Origin: Diphasiastrum complanatum
Taxonomy: Eukaryota; Streptophyta; Lycopodiopsida; Lycopodiales; Lycopodiaceae
Direction of reading: 5' to 3'
Assembly: GCA_029204225.1 (NCBI GenBank)
Contig: CM055093.1
Location: 22,563,436-22,627,435, forward strand
DNA length: 64,000 bases
The first letter of the stretch is position 1. Every line of letters starts with the position of its first letter. The position numbers and the translations under genes are program-made. Shown one piece after another: positions 10,989 through 22,148 of the stretch. Below the pieces are notes generated by a model. That model worked only from the letters and a program-made list of their open reading frames with translations, was not told the DNA's origin and ran no database searches.

Positions 10989-12646
10989 ATGCCTAAGACT
11001 TTCAAAAATTACACCTTGGACGATGTGGTAATTCTGATGCCGCAAGCCCAGAGAGAACCTGATCAAAGTCAGGCACCAGCGGAACAAGTCTTTGAGGGAC
11101 CTGCGCGAACACAGTCAATGAATCTTGCCGATCTAGGTGAAGAAGAAAAAATAGTGCATGTGGGAGAGCAGTTAACACCCACACAGTTCAAGAGACTACG
11201 ATCGTTGTTGGTGGAAGATAAAGACTGTTTTGCCTGGAGTTATAGTGACCTGAAGAGCATTCCACCAACAGTAGTCCAACACACCATACCCTTGGTGGAC
11301 GGAGCAGTCCCCAAGGTAAGCCGTTATTACCGCTGCAACCCAAATTATATTGAGTTGATCAAGCAGGAGTTGCAGAAGCTGATGGATGCAGATTTCATCT
11401 ATGAAATCGAGCACACGGGATGGGTATCACCGATAGTTATAGTACCCAAGAAGAGCGTCAAAATGCAGATTTGTGTGAATCTGAAGGCGCTAAATGCAGT
11501 CACCAAAAAAAATCATTCTCCTTTACCATTTACGAAAAGTGTCCTCGACAGAGTAGCCGGCGCCGAGGCCTACAGTTTTCTAGACGGCTTCAACGGCTAC
11601 AACTAGGTGAAGATAGCCCCCAGGACTAGCACAAGACAACATTTGCCATGGAATGGGGAACCTATGCCTATAAATTAATGCCATTCGGACTTTGCAATGC
11701 CCCAAGAACCTTCCAGCGAGTCATGCAGACAACATTCAAAGATTATCTACAAAAAATTTTGTAAATTTTTTTGGACGATTGGTGCGTGCATGGGCCAGAC
11801 TCAGAACACTTATCCAACTTGGAGAAGGTCTTACAAAAATGCCATGACTACCAGATCTCCCTGAATCTAGAAAAATGTCAATTCTGGATAACACATGGCT
11901 TGATTTTCGACCCTATAGTGTCAAGACACGAGATCGCCACAGATCTATCAAAGATCAGAATCATTATTGATCTACCGCCACCGGGGACGATCCGCGAAGT
12001 CTATATCTTCATGGGTCATGCTAACTATTATAGGATCTTCATTCTTGATTTTGCAGAGTTAGCCCGACCAATTTACAAACTCACAACGGATCCACATTGG
12101 AACGAGGAAGCCCTAAAGGCTTTCCAGAAACTTAAGGATGCATTGGTTTCAGCACCAATCTTACGCCCACCCAATTGGTCCATTGAGTTTCACGTGCATA
12201 CGGACGCATCGAAGTATGCAGTTGGAGCAGTATTAACCCAGCCAGATGAACACAAAAAGGATTTTCCAATCCGATTTGCAAGCCGAAAGCTCAGTGATAC
12301 CGAGATGAATTATTTAACCACAGAGCGGGAAGCACTGACAATGATTTATGCGGTTAAGAAATTTCAACATTACTTGATGGCCACACATTTTGCTTTTTAT
12401 ATAGACCATCAACCCTTGCTCTATCTCGTTAATAAAACTTGCAACACCCAGAGAATCACCAGATGGCTACTTTTGTTGTTGGAATTTGATTTTCGGATAG
12501 TAGTTTGCAAGGGAAAACAACATTACATGGCAGATCATGTATCACGATTCAAGGGGAAGGAGATTGCAACCCAACCTGACGATGGCTGGCAGATGCTGCC
12601 TTATTTTATGTGGACACAATACCAAATGGGCTGCCGACATTGTTGA
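10989..12646 (+). pseudogene. gypsy reverse transcriptase and RNase H
   Basis: RT begins in the frame 10989-11606: KQELQKLMDADFIYEIEH, GWVSPIVIVPKK and AEAYSFLDGFNGYN. A TAG stop at 11605-11607 replaces the expected Gln codon after GYN. The next segment (KLMPFGLCNAPRTFQRVMQ) is in another frame, and a TAA near 11761 precedes the catalytic box FLDDWCVHG in the frame 11771-12646, where FLDD stands for the YxDD motif. RNase H follows: HVHTDASKYAVGAVL (first Asp), TTEREALTMIYAVKKFQHYL (Glu) and ADHVSRF. Two stops and at least one frameshift make the enzyme non-functional. It is decayed but easily recognised. Confidence 0.85.
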
Positions 12647-12699
12647 ATATCTAATGTAGAGCCAACTAGACAAATCACTACCAAAGGCGGAACAACAGA

Positions 12700-13873
12700 A
12701 ATTGATCCTGAAGGATAGACCTTATCAACTGATTGCCGGCCAGTTATACCGAAGAGGATCAGACGAAATTTTTTGATGGTGTATTCTTCCTCATGAGGCC
12801 ATCCAGATCATTTCGCTTTCACATGAAGGCATGGGTGGGGGCCATTTTACATCCGACATTACAATTCGCAAGATCCTGCAATCAGGATGTTGGTGGCCAA
12901 AGATTCATAAGGATATGGAAGAATACTTAAAAAAGTGCGATGTGTGCCAAAGGGCGAGAAGGCCAACGAGATTGAATTATGACCTACTGCACCCGGTCTT
13001 AGCCCAAGAACCATTGAAAAGTGGGGATTGGGTTACATCGGTCCAATTCACCCTACGACAAGGAGTTCCCAGGCTCGATACGTAATCGTAGCCACAGACT
13101 ACCTCACCAAATGGGTCAAAGCCAAGGCAGTAAGAGTAGTTGACGCTAGGACCACTGCCAAGATCCTTTATGAAAATATCATTATACACTTCGGATGCCC
13201 AGTAGAGCTAGTCAGCGATCGCGGAAGCCATTTCATCAATGAGATCATCAAGGTCTTGTTGGAGGAATTCTTCATGATCCACAGAACCAGTACGCCTTAT
13301 TATCCTCGTGGTAATGGACAAGCAGAATCATCCAATAAGATTCTGTGTAGCGTGTTCATGAAAACAGTTGAAGCTAGCAGATCAGATTGGGAACATAAGT
13401 TGCATGCTGCAGTGTGGGCATTCAGGACAGCATATAAAGGAAGCATTGATCAAACACCCTTTCAATTGGTATATGTTTAGGATATTATGATGCCAGTAGA
13501 GTTTATAGTTCTTTCATTAAGGATTGTCACTACTCAACATCTTAGTGAGTCCAAATCTCTACAGCTACGCCATAAAGCTATACATAAACTTTGTGAAACA
13601 CGCTTACTAGCTGTGCATGCACTGGCAGCTGAAAAGGAAAGACGTAAAGCATGGCATGATCGTAGGTTACAAAAGAAGGATCTTCGTTCCGAAGATCTGG
13701 TCCTGATGTATAAAACCAAGGCGACCAAAGGGAAATTAAAATTCACAGGTGAAGGTCCCTATCAGATCAAGGAAATTCTTAATCATGGAGCCATGAATAG
13801 GGAAAAGTTAGATGGTACACCATTCGATACACCCATCAACGGTAGCCAGTTGCACAAGTACTGGCCACCATAG
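12700..13873 (+). pseudogene. gypsy integrase with C-terminal domain
   Basis: The zinc-binding region is in the frame 12831-13085 (GGHFTSDIT, GCWWPKIHKDM, KKCDVCQRA). The catalytic core is at 13028-13480: the first Asp in VATDYLTKW, the second in LVSDRGSHF and the Glu in GNGQAESSN, so the DDE triad is present. One in-frame stop at 13478-13480 separates the core from the C-terminal part (13487-13873), which ends GPYQIKEI...DGTPFDTPINGSQLHKYWPP. No chromodomain follows, consistent with the Athila/Tat branch. A frame change at about 13030 splits the zinc domain from the core. Confidence 0.85.
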
Positions 13874-14310
13874 TGAGATAGATCCAGATTGGTGAGGGCA
13901 CATTACGAAAAGCTAATCTGCTAAGCCATCACCACTAGATCTAAGAAGATCAAGCCAAATCAAGCTAGATCCATCAATATTCAGCCAGATCTGGCAAGAT
14001 CGGAAAAATCCATAAGAATCTAAGAAGGATCCAGATCCAGATAGGATCAAGAAGGAAGCAGATCATCAGGTGACTGAGGGATCTGTTACCAAGTATCCAT
14101 TAGAACTTCTAGAGAATTACCAAAAGTCAAATCAAGCCTGGATGAAGCTGATTAACAGTTTACAAAAGTTAAAAATCAGAAAATCTCGAGATCTCATCAA
14201 AAAACACTCTAAAAGAGCACTTTTTCATGATTTTTTGAGATCCCCTGGGAGGTAGCTCTTGAAACTTGGACAGTCACTAGATCTGACCCAGATGCATCCA
14301 TGAAAATCTC

Positions 14311-14603
14311 TGCGAGAGTTCCTGATGGAGGAATCACCATTTTTTAGTGTGTGCGAGGGTTCCCACAAGCTGAATTTTTAGAACCCTCGCAGAGCATTAA
14401 GATCAACTTACCAACCCTCGCAAGGTGCCTAAATGGAATCATAGCAGTGAAATTAGCCTGTCTACATGGTCTGATCTTAAAAATCCAATCATAGGAACAA
14501 GTTGTGCGAGAGATCACTCCCTGCGAGAGTTGAACCCTCGCAAACAGCCTGAACCCTCGCAGAACCTTCGCATAGCAGTCAAATCACCTTCTGAACTCTC
14601 GCA
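14311..14603 (+). repeat. Second array of CTCGCAGA-type motifs, between pol and the post-pol ORF
   Basis: About ten motifs of the same AACYCTCGCAGA / TGCGAGRGTT family as at 7041-7668, again in both orientations and unevenly spaced, for example near 14312, 14351, 14382, 14413, 14522, 14549 and 14593. At 14522-14540 a forward and a reverse copy are adjacent (TGCGAGAGTT then GAACCCTCGCA) and could fold into a hairpin. The longer sequence around them is not clearly homologous to the first array. Confidence 0.75.
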
Positions 14604-14709
14604 GACTTTCCTGAGGTCTTAGAATTTTGTGAAGAAGGTGCCTGCCAAAATTTGAGTGGAACTGAGCAAGGGAAAGTGGATTTTACCTAATACGCACTCT
14701 AAATTCCGC

Positions 14710-14717
14710 TATATAAG
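14710..14717 (+). promoter_or_regulatory. TATA-like box upstream of the post-pol ORF
   Basis: TATATAAG followed by GGC is a near-perfect plant TATA box. It lies 225 bp upstream of an ATG at 14935 in a good context (AACATGGCC) that opens the post-pol ORF. It could be an internal promoter, or the TATA box of a decayed LTR if 13.9-14.9 kb is an LTR. No initiator or transcript evidence is available. Confidence 0.4.
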
Positions 14718-14934
14718 GGCTGAATTTGAGTCATTTGTCACCTTTGCTCACGAAGCTTTGTCAAAATTTACACTGAAATTACCAAGTTCTCCGTTTGCGA
14801 CCAAACTTCCTACCAGCTATCATCCGATCATACTGAACACCGATCTGTGCTCTAAACTACACTTCTTGTCATCCAACACTCGTTATTCACAGTTTTTTGT
14901 TGTTTCCACACCTTTTTCCATTTTCACTGCTAAC

Positions 14935-17525
14935 ATGGCCTCCTCATCCTCTGAAGACTCTGGCACCAAACAGGTGATCCAGCGTGAAATCCCCGAGGCC
15001 ACACAGATTTGGCCTCTACCCTCTGATGCTTTGATCCAATCATGGCTGCAGACAGCCGGCCCACGTCTAGAGGCAATGGGGTTTTACCTGGCGCTTTTCC
15101 ATTCTGAGATTAACATGGGCCTCGCCTTTCACGCTTACGCCATCTGGGATGAGAAAAAGACTCGTTTCCACTTCCTGTACCAAGGTACCACGTACAAGGT
15201 CAGGATTAACGTAGACTCGATGGTCACCATTGGCATTATGTTCGGTGATCGTCAGTCCATCTCCCATCACCATGCCAAAACTCTGATCAAGCCTTTCGTC
15301 ACCCAAACTGCACCGAAATCCCAATTCAGACTAACAATGGTTACCTGATAGATGCTATTACGGAACCCGTCATTCAAGCGGCTGTGCATCTGTTGAATAA
15401 CTTTCTGGTTATTTCAACATTTTGCAAGGACAGAATCCAGTCTAAGCTGCTGAGTCATATAGTGGAATTCTTTTTGGAATTTCCTGGCCCCTCCATTGTG
15501 TCATACGACTGGCATAGATTTCTTATTCATGAACTAACCAACTCCATCAAACCCAACAACCGTGAGCGTATCGTAGCAGGACCCCTGTTGTGTAACTTTG
15601 CCTGTGCACTTCTCGAGGCGAAAGTGCGTGATTTCCAACGCTCATTCCTTTTGTCTACCCTCGTGCCACACACTTACCTTTATCCGCCATCTCAAGCATC
15701 CACCTCCTCCCAACCTGCAGTTATTAACACAATGGCTAGCAAACAAATGCGTGGCGCTGCCTCTACATCCACATCTCCACCTGCTACCCGAAGACGCGCC
15801 TCCACTACTGCACTAACCACCCCATCAACCACCGCCACTTCTTCTTCCGTGCAACCCCCCACTTCGATCTCTATTGTCGCTATCTCTCTTCCTGTTCCAT
15901 ACACATCTGTTTCTGTGTCCACCCCCGTTTCCTCTGTTGATACAATTCCTATCTCTGTTCCGTTATCCACTACTCCGTCCATCACCATCGCATCCTCCAT
16001 CACTCCTACCGCCACCGTTGTTTCCATTCCGTCCTTCTGATTCTCAATTGTCTCCAGACACTCTAGCGTGGATGCAAAAGTCATCAATTTTTCACTCCCA
16101 TGCCAGAACCTTTCTGCTCCATCTTCGCCTTCTTCCATACTCCACACCACCCTTTAGTTCCCCTCTGTTCCTCCCATCCGCGCGTTCGGACAAACTGTCC
16201 TCACCCCTGTTTCCATAGTTGCTTCTCAAACCCCACCTGCTTTGCCACCAAAGGTTGCCGAGGGCAACCAACCATTGCCTAATGACACATTTATTCAAAC
16301 AGTTTTTGTACCATCGCCAGATCGGGTTGATCCTACCCAGATGGCATCAGGTCCAATGAGAACCTGATAGAAGATAATGACGACGGTATTCCACAAGTCG
16401 TCAGGGCCGATACAACACAAGCCCCTATCAGTGCCAGTGTACCGGCTGCTCCCACAGACCTAACGATAGCGTACCAGACTCTGAGAAAATACATCCCGGA
16501 TGCGGTAGTGGCCAAAGCCATTCTAGAAAGCAGGGTACTACACCTGGCGATGAGTAACACACAGCTGCGAGCAGACCTCACCAAGCTGCAGCACGAACTG
16601 ATTCTAATGCACCAACATGAACAAGAAGGGCACTAGGAGATTGCCAAGTTGCAACAGAAGGAGGAGGGCCTCAACAGATATATCCAAAGCCTCTCCAAAG
16701 TGCTGACAAAGGCCTCCACAAAGGTGCGATAGCTTCAATCTGAAGCATCCCAACGGCTTGCTCCCATCCAGGCGCAACTAAACCTTTTGGAAGCAAAGAA
16801 TACACGCCTAGGGACGGAGGTCAAAGCCCTACAAGATGAAAAGCTTGCCTGGTTAGCTCAACCTACACCAAATTCAAGGCCACTTTCTCAATAAAAAATG
16901 AATCTTCTTCAACATCAGGTGCAGGTTTATAGCCAAACCTTAAACAGCTACCAAACAGAGTTCAACAAATATCGGACAAGCTCAACTCACAAGCTCGCCC
17001 AGGCCAAGCAATCCCTCAAAGCGTGCCAAAAATTCATGGACACGAAGGCCCAGCCCACCCCCGTAGTAATTCCACTGCCACCGATTTTTGACGCTGCACA
17101 AGCCAATACCATCCAAGACCAAAGCCAGCAGGCAGTAGGGGGATTTAACCAAGATCAAGGGTCTGAAGGCCAAGATCAAGGGCAAATAGATACGACTTTT
17201 GAGACGCGAGACCAGGGCCAAGGCGCAGATACCAGCCAAAGCCAAGCCACATCATCCAGAGGTTCGCGCACGATATCTGCCAGCCGAGCCTTCCGAAGAC
17301 CCAAGTCCGTGGAGGAAAAAATCAACGAATTCCTATCAAAGTGTCCACACGAGTCATCAAGAGGCAGCTGGCAGATATCATTTTCAGCTCAGACCATAAA
17401 GGGCAAAGAACTGCAAGCATTACCCGCCCTCCAACCACAACTAGAGTGGCGTCAGTAGTTGTTCGAAAGAGACTCTGCGGCCATCAAGGCCCTAGAAGCA
17501 AATCTAAATGTGGTGTTATACTAGT
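14935..17525 (+). pseudogene. Post-pol ORF of the Athila/Tat-like element (env-position ORF)
   Basis: A long plus-strand reading region follows integrase by about 1.06 kb. I take the ATG at 14935 (MASSSSEDSG) as start because the frame upstream looks like leader; the open frame itself reaches back to 14656. Parts in order: a folded-looking N-terminal domain (PLPSDALIQSWLQ, YQGTTYKVRINVDSMVTIG, then after a frameshift near 15300 TNNGYLIDAITEPVIQAAV); a Ser/Thr/Pro-rich linker (about 15690-16035); and a Gln/Leu/Lys-rich coiled coil (about 16400-17050) ending in a Gln/Asp-rich tail. At least four frameshifts or stops interrupt it. Athila elements carry an env-like ORF at this position, but no clear transmembrane segment is visible. 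The function is unknown. Confidence 0.5.
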
Positions 17526-18217
17526 ATAATTGAGATCTACACCTAGACATTTAAGATTTCTGAATCATTTATAATTGACTTGAGTAATTGGATTACTCCT
17601 GTTTAGAAGTTAATTGGTTGAATAAGCAGTGTGAAGAGAATTCACTAGGAACTGTTTATTTTGTTCTATATTGCTTATAAGACACATGATTTGTGAGTCA
17701 TCTATAGAAGTTGTGTGCATAGAAAATAGAAGATTCTTGATATAGAATATTTCTTTCAAATTTTAAACTTTCACACAAATAGATGTTGATAGCTAGGGAA
17801 TTGACATTGCTACTCTCGGTTATTTTCAACTTTCTTGCCTCTTTATGCTCTTCCCCTCACCTTGTCTCACCATCCACACCTAGAACCATATAAGTTGCAC
17901 AATACTAAACACTAAGCATGCTCATGTTTTAAATCTACCCCACTCTCTCACCCCACCCATTATAAACCCCAACAAGTCTCACTATCCACACTTACAACAT
18001 CCTAGGTTGCACATGAAAGCACTAGGCATTCTCCCAATCCCCACCCACTACAAACTTGATGCTGGTACACACATAACCACCAATTAGAAGAAAATCTATC
18101 AATAGGCAAGTGCAAAACACTCATCTCAAACCAGAAACCTATTAGCATGAAATGAAGCACCAAAGAAGGATCTTGATATACTCAAAACTCACTATAGTGC
18201 ATGCCCTTAGAGATGCC

Positions 18218-18274
18218 AAGGGTGCTCCTTGATTAAGAGCTCCAACTTTGAGCTCTCTAGGGAGGAGCACCCTT
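18218..18274. repeat. Nested perfect inverted repeat
   Basis: AAGGGTGCTCCT at 18218-18229 is matched perfectly by AGGAGCACCCTT at 18263-18274. Inside it AGAGCTC (18236-18242) pairs with GAGCTCT (18250-18256). The two nested stems could form a stable hairpin with a short loop. Nothing identifies it as a known MITE. Confidence 0.7.
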
Positions 18275-19029
18275 AGGACATGAGCTCTAAGGATGTGGCG
18301 ACCAAATTTTATCGAGCTTATAATGAATAAGTCAAAATAAATAGAGCTTCACATTGTCCATTCTACAACAAGGTCCATTTTATTGACAAAAGAATGTAAT
18401 CCAAAAAGAATCTTGCACCCTTTTCAGCATTATATACAAGAAGGCCAATAGTCATAACATACGAATATCATTGAATAATTTTAATTGAAGAACGTATAAC
18501 TATTCATGATCAAGGGAGCAACATATTCCTCATCTTGATTGATAGCTAAATGCCACCTCGAGCTAGTACTTAGAGAGATTTCTAGGCCTAGTCTTCCTGT
18601 TGTATATGAGAGTGTTTGTAGAAAGTGCTCCTTTGTCTTATTTATGAGTTTTGAGGCTTGCAATGCTTTGAGAGGCATCTCAAGGCAACCCTTGACTAAG
18701 GGTGCAAAGAGGGCCCCACACTCATTCCCACAATACACAAGCCTCTATCCCTAGGAGGAGAGAATTATTCACCCTGATCGTGGGTGCAGGCAAAGGGCCC
18801 ACCCACATCCAACAATATATCAAACACCCTGAAAATGAATACATAATCATGTCACTCTTTAGTGCTCTTACATTGTTTGGATGGGGATGAGGCAAGGGTG
18901 AGGCCTTGCTTGTAGCCTCTAGTTGATATATAAGCTCATCCCCATCCATAAACCTTGAAATATGCTTATGGATGGAGGTCTATGCAAGGCTTATAGTTGG
19001 AGGCTTCTCCATAGTACCCTTTGTAAGGA

Positions 19030-19320
19030 GTGTATTCCCTTGCCTCCACCCTCTAGGAGGAGGAGATGGCCTTTTTGCCAGCAATCTTGCAATCTTGATT
19101 CAAGATGAGTAAGATGAGGGTGGAGCCCCTTGCCTCCACTCTCTAAGAGGCCCATAAGCTTGCACTCTCATTTAGATGAACAAGATGAGGGTAGGACCCT
19201 TGGCCTTTCTAAGGAATGTATCCCCTTGGCTCCACCCTCTAGGAGGAGGGTGCCTTGTGCCTACCGTCTTTAGTCAAGATTAGGACCACAATGAGGCCCA
19301 CCCTCCTCCTAGAGGGATGA
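19030..19320. repeat. Diverged direct repeats of a palindromic CT/GA-rich block
   Basis: The block CCTTGCCTCCACCCTCTAGG followed by AGG, itself partly palindromic (CCTCC...GGAGG), recurs with changes near 19038, 19128, 19218 and, in reverse orientation, near 19299. The copies are about 90 bp apart, which suggests a decayed tandem array. Confidence 0.5.
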
Positions 19321-19935
19321 GTGTATTTTGCACCACACTCCATTGAAAGAGATGATGCAACAACCATCTAACGGAGAGCAACCATCTAATGGAGATGGGA
19401 AAATGATACCATCTCTTCAAAACGGTGGTATCATTTCCCATCCTTAGATCTGTGGGAGACCACCATTTCCAGTGGGAGACCACCATTTCCATAAGGATTT
19501 GTGAGAGTCCACCATTTCGATATCATTGTTGATAATATACTCCATCCCTCCTAGAGATAGTATCTAGGTGGCAAGGGAATACAATCTTTAGAAAAATTAT
19601 CCCTGCTGGTATATTTTGGATTGTGGCTAAAAGTTGGTAGAACTAGAGTAGCAGTGTGGGTGTGAGAGCCTCAGGTGGGTTGCTTCCTTAAAGAAGTGGC
19701 GAACGACGAATGATGCTCCATCATCCTCTGACAAGCGAGGGGATATAGTGATGAAGGTGGATATTGTAGTCTATCATAATTCATCGCCCACCAACACAAA
19801 GCAGATCTGAACTGGATTTGCTATAATGGCACGACGCATGATTAGCAGCAGGTGATGGATTGAGAGTAGTTAAGAGTTGTTAGCTACGAAGAGTGGATTG
19901 CATCAGCTGCTTGAGAGTTCAGTGCTTGATCAGCG

Positions 19936-20605
19936 ATGGCGGCTAGGCCTGGAGCAGATCACGATCTCCGCATCAAGCTGTTGCTGATTGGAGACAGCGG
20001 AGTGGGGAAGAGCTGCCTGTTGCTGCGATTTTCGGATGATAGTTTCGCCACCAGCTTTGTCACCACCATCGGCATCGACTTCAAGATCAGAACTGTGGAG
20101 CTGGAAGGGAAGAGAGTGAAGTTCCAGGTGTGGGACACGGCCGGCCAGGCGCGCTTTCGTGCCATCACCAATGCGTATTACCGGGGAGCCAACGGGATCG
20201 TCCTTGTGTACGATGTCACAGACGAGTCATCTTTTGCCAACATCAGGAATTGGATCAAAAACATTGAGGAGCAAGCCGAGAAGAATGTGAACAGGATCCT
20301 CCGACATGGATGAGAGCAAAAGAAACGTATCAACTGCCAGAGGTGTAGCTCTGGCCAAAGAGTTTGGTCTTAAGTTTTTTGAAACGAGTGCAAAGACCGG
20401 CCAGAATGTGGAGAATTCCTTTTTCACCATTGCAAGAGATATCAAGCAACGGCTCGAGGAATCAGGTCCTAAATCCGAGCATGCTGGCAACATCCATATA
20501 AGTAAGCCCGATTTCAAAAAGGGTGCAAGCACTGTCCGGCAAAGTTCTTCTTGCTGCAGCTCTGGACCTGCCTCTTGGGTTGGACGGCCTTCAGACACAA
20601 GTTGA
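19936..20605 (+). pseudogene. RABE (Rab8-type) small GTPase, processed pseudogene
   Basis: An intronless copy of a plant Rab8/RABE GTPase, a vesicle-traffic switch of the Golgi-to-plasma-membrane route. The first frame (19936-20313) carries the P-loop GDSGVGKS (residues 19-26), switch I TTIGIDFK (43-50) and G3 WDTAGQ (66-71), but the usual GQERF reads GQARF. It then ends in RILRHG and a stop. The second frame (from 20306) resumes at MDESKR and keeps the G5 box ETSAK. Compared with the family, about 14 bases spanning the G4 NKxD guanine-specificity box are missing, which also shifts the frame. The prenylation cysteines (SSSCCSS) are followed by extra residues before the stop at 20605. Absence of introns points to retrotransposition, although no clear poly(A) tail or target duplication was seen. 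Confidence 0.85.
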
Positions 20606-20609
20606 GATT

Positions 20610-22140
20610 ATATTGTTCCAACTGATCTGCCAATTTCTCTTACAGCAGACCTTTTGCGATTCTATGAGCAGCGCCACTTGATCTGGAACTGCGCTAAAGC
20701 TTGAAATGGCATGTTTTTCACCTCCGTCGTCGAACATCATCTTCAATGGGGATGAGTGCAAGACAATGCAATATGCTTGATTGGGCTTCAGGCTTAATGG
20801 CCTTAGCACCATGGAACAGCAAAACTGTATGGATGGTTGGATAAATTTTCCAATTCATATCTTGTTTCTTTTCCTAGAGACTCTAGAAGACTCTTTCTAG
20901 AGGTATTTTTTGCATAGTATAAGAGAATGCAATCTGGCAAATAACTTGGATATTTCCTGTTATTAATTGAAAGATTGAAGATTGCAAAGATTAAAAACAC
21001 ATTATTGTGTTTTCTTCTCACTTGCTAGGCCGTTCCTTTGCGAGCTTATCTTTTTTGCAAATGCAGCATAGCTCCCTAGCAATCCAAAAAAATCTTAACT
21101 CTTAGGCTAAGTATTTTCATGTAGGTAGGTTATTCACTTAGGCAAAAAGTGTTTGAGTGAGTATTTGGTCATGCGAGTAATTTTTAGACCGACAAGCATT
21201 CGAGTTGGCATGTAATTGCATCCTCTCACTTTAGTTGGATAAGTATTACAACTTTTCATGACATCTAGTATAAAAGTCAATACTTGTGCCATTATCCGTG
21301 TGCTCTCTCTAAGTAAACTCTTGCAAATTTTTCAATTTACATCTAAAGTGCCTTCTAATGAATCTAAAACCACTCCCAACCTAAGCAATCTCGCCCACGC
21401 TTTTATTTGCACCCAAAAATTTACCATAAAACACATTGTTTTTTGTTTTTATGGATAATTTACTCAAGTTTTTAATTTTCTAAAAGTTTACCATTTGATC
21501 TAGTTTTTTTTTAACCTTCAATTACATCACCACATCTCACTAGCATGCATCCAATCCACGTCAACATCTTCATTACACCATACAATTCAAAAAAATTGCA
21601 ATTCTTTTGACAGGTGCAAAAAGAGCAAGTAAATGTCTTTTGGGACTTTTCCAATATTCACCCACAAAAGACTTACTTAATACTTGTGAAATACTCGTAG
21701 GCAAATACTCACACAACATAGCCATTCAGTCATTGTAAAAACACTTAAAATACATAATACTCACATTAACATGCATGCATTGCATCATCATTCATTCGTA
21801 CATCACTATTGCCACCCACATAATCTCAGGAGCACCGTGATGTCTTCAAACAACATTGTTTAGCAAAGAGGATCTTTCTTCAATATATGAATATCAAAGA
21901 AGACAAAATATCGAATTTCCTACATTGGCCTAATACAAGGAAAAGAATATGAGCCCATGAGACCCCCACCTCATTACATAGTGAGCCTCAAAGATCAATT
22001 GATCAAGGCATTCTTAATACAAGACCAGTAAAAGATCCATGATGGTTAGTAACACCACAAACTAGTAAAAGATTGATGGCCAACTTGAGGTATCACCTTC
22101 AACATAGCAAAACAAGATGCCCAAATATTGAAGATGTTGA
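20610..22140. other. AT-rich spacer, nothing recognised
   Basis: Short open frames only, without family resemblance or repeated structure. The first few hundred bases probably represent the 3' UTR of the RAB retrocopy. Confidence 0.5.
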
Positions 22141-22148
22141 AGCTACAT

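Larger units (their letters stand above)
7041..17525 (+). mobile_element. Athila/Tat-like Ty3/gypsy retroelement, degenerate
   Basis: The order on the plus strand is leader with repeated CTCGCAGA-type motifs, gag with two zinc knuckles, aspartic protease, reverse transcriptase, RNase H, integrase, a roughly 1 kb non-coding stretch, then an extra ORF. PR-RT-RH-IN order defines Ty3/gypsy. The lack of a chromodomain and the extra post-pol ORF fit the Athila/Tat branch rather than chromoviruses. All ORFs contain stops or frameshifts, so it is not autonomous. No LTR pair, polypurine tract or clear primer site could be identified. A candidate primer region starts near 7858 (tggaacccacc) but matches no tRNA I can name. 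Start and end are therefore approximate. Confidence 0.75.
17530..19930. other. Non-coding spacer with short inverted and direct repeats
   Basis: No gene is supported. The segment holds an inverted repeat at 18218-18274 (listed separately), several copies of a CCTCCACCCTCTAGGAGG-like block between 19030 and 19320, and paired short direct repeats such as GGGAGACCACCATTTCC twice at 19452-19491. The last ~200 bp probably include the 5' leader of the RAB retrocopy. Confidence 0.5.

Noticed and set aside
14656-14934. Upstream extension of the post-pol ORF to the ATG at 14656
   Set aside because: The TATA-like box at 14710 lies inside it and the translated stretch lacks conserved-looking sequence; 14935 has the better start context.
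15692-16150. 152-codon minus-strand ORF rich in Glu, Val and Thr
   Set aside because: It is the antisense of the Ser/Thr-rich linker of the post-pol ORF; composition explains its openness.
20800-21110. Poly(A) tail of the RAB retrocopy
   Set aside because: Only short A-runs (for example near 21087); no convincing tail or flanking target-site duplication.
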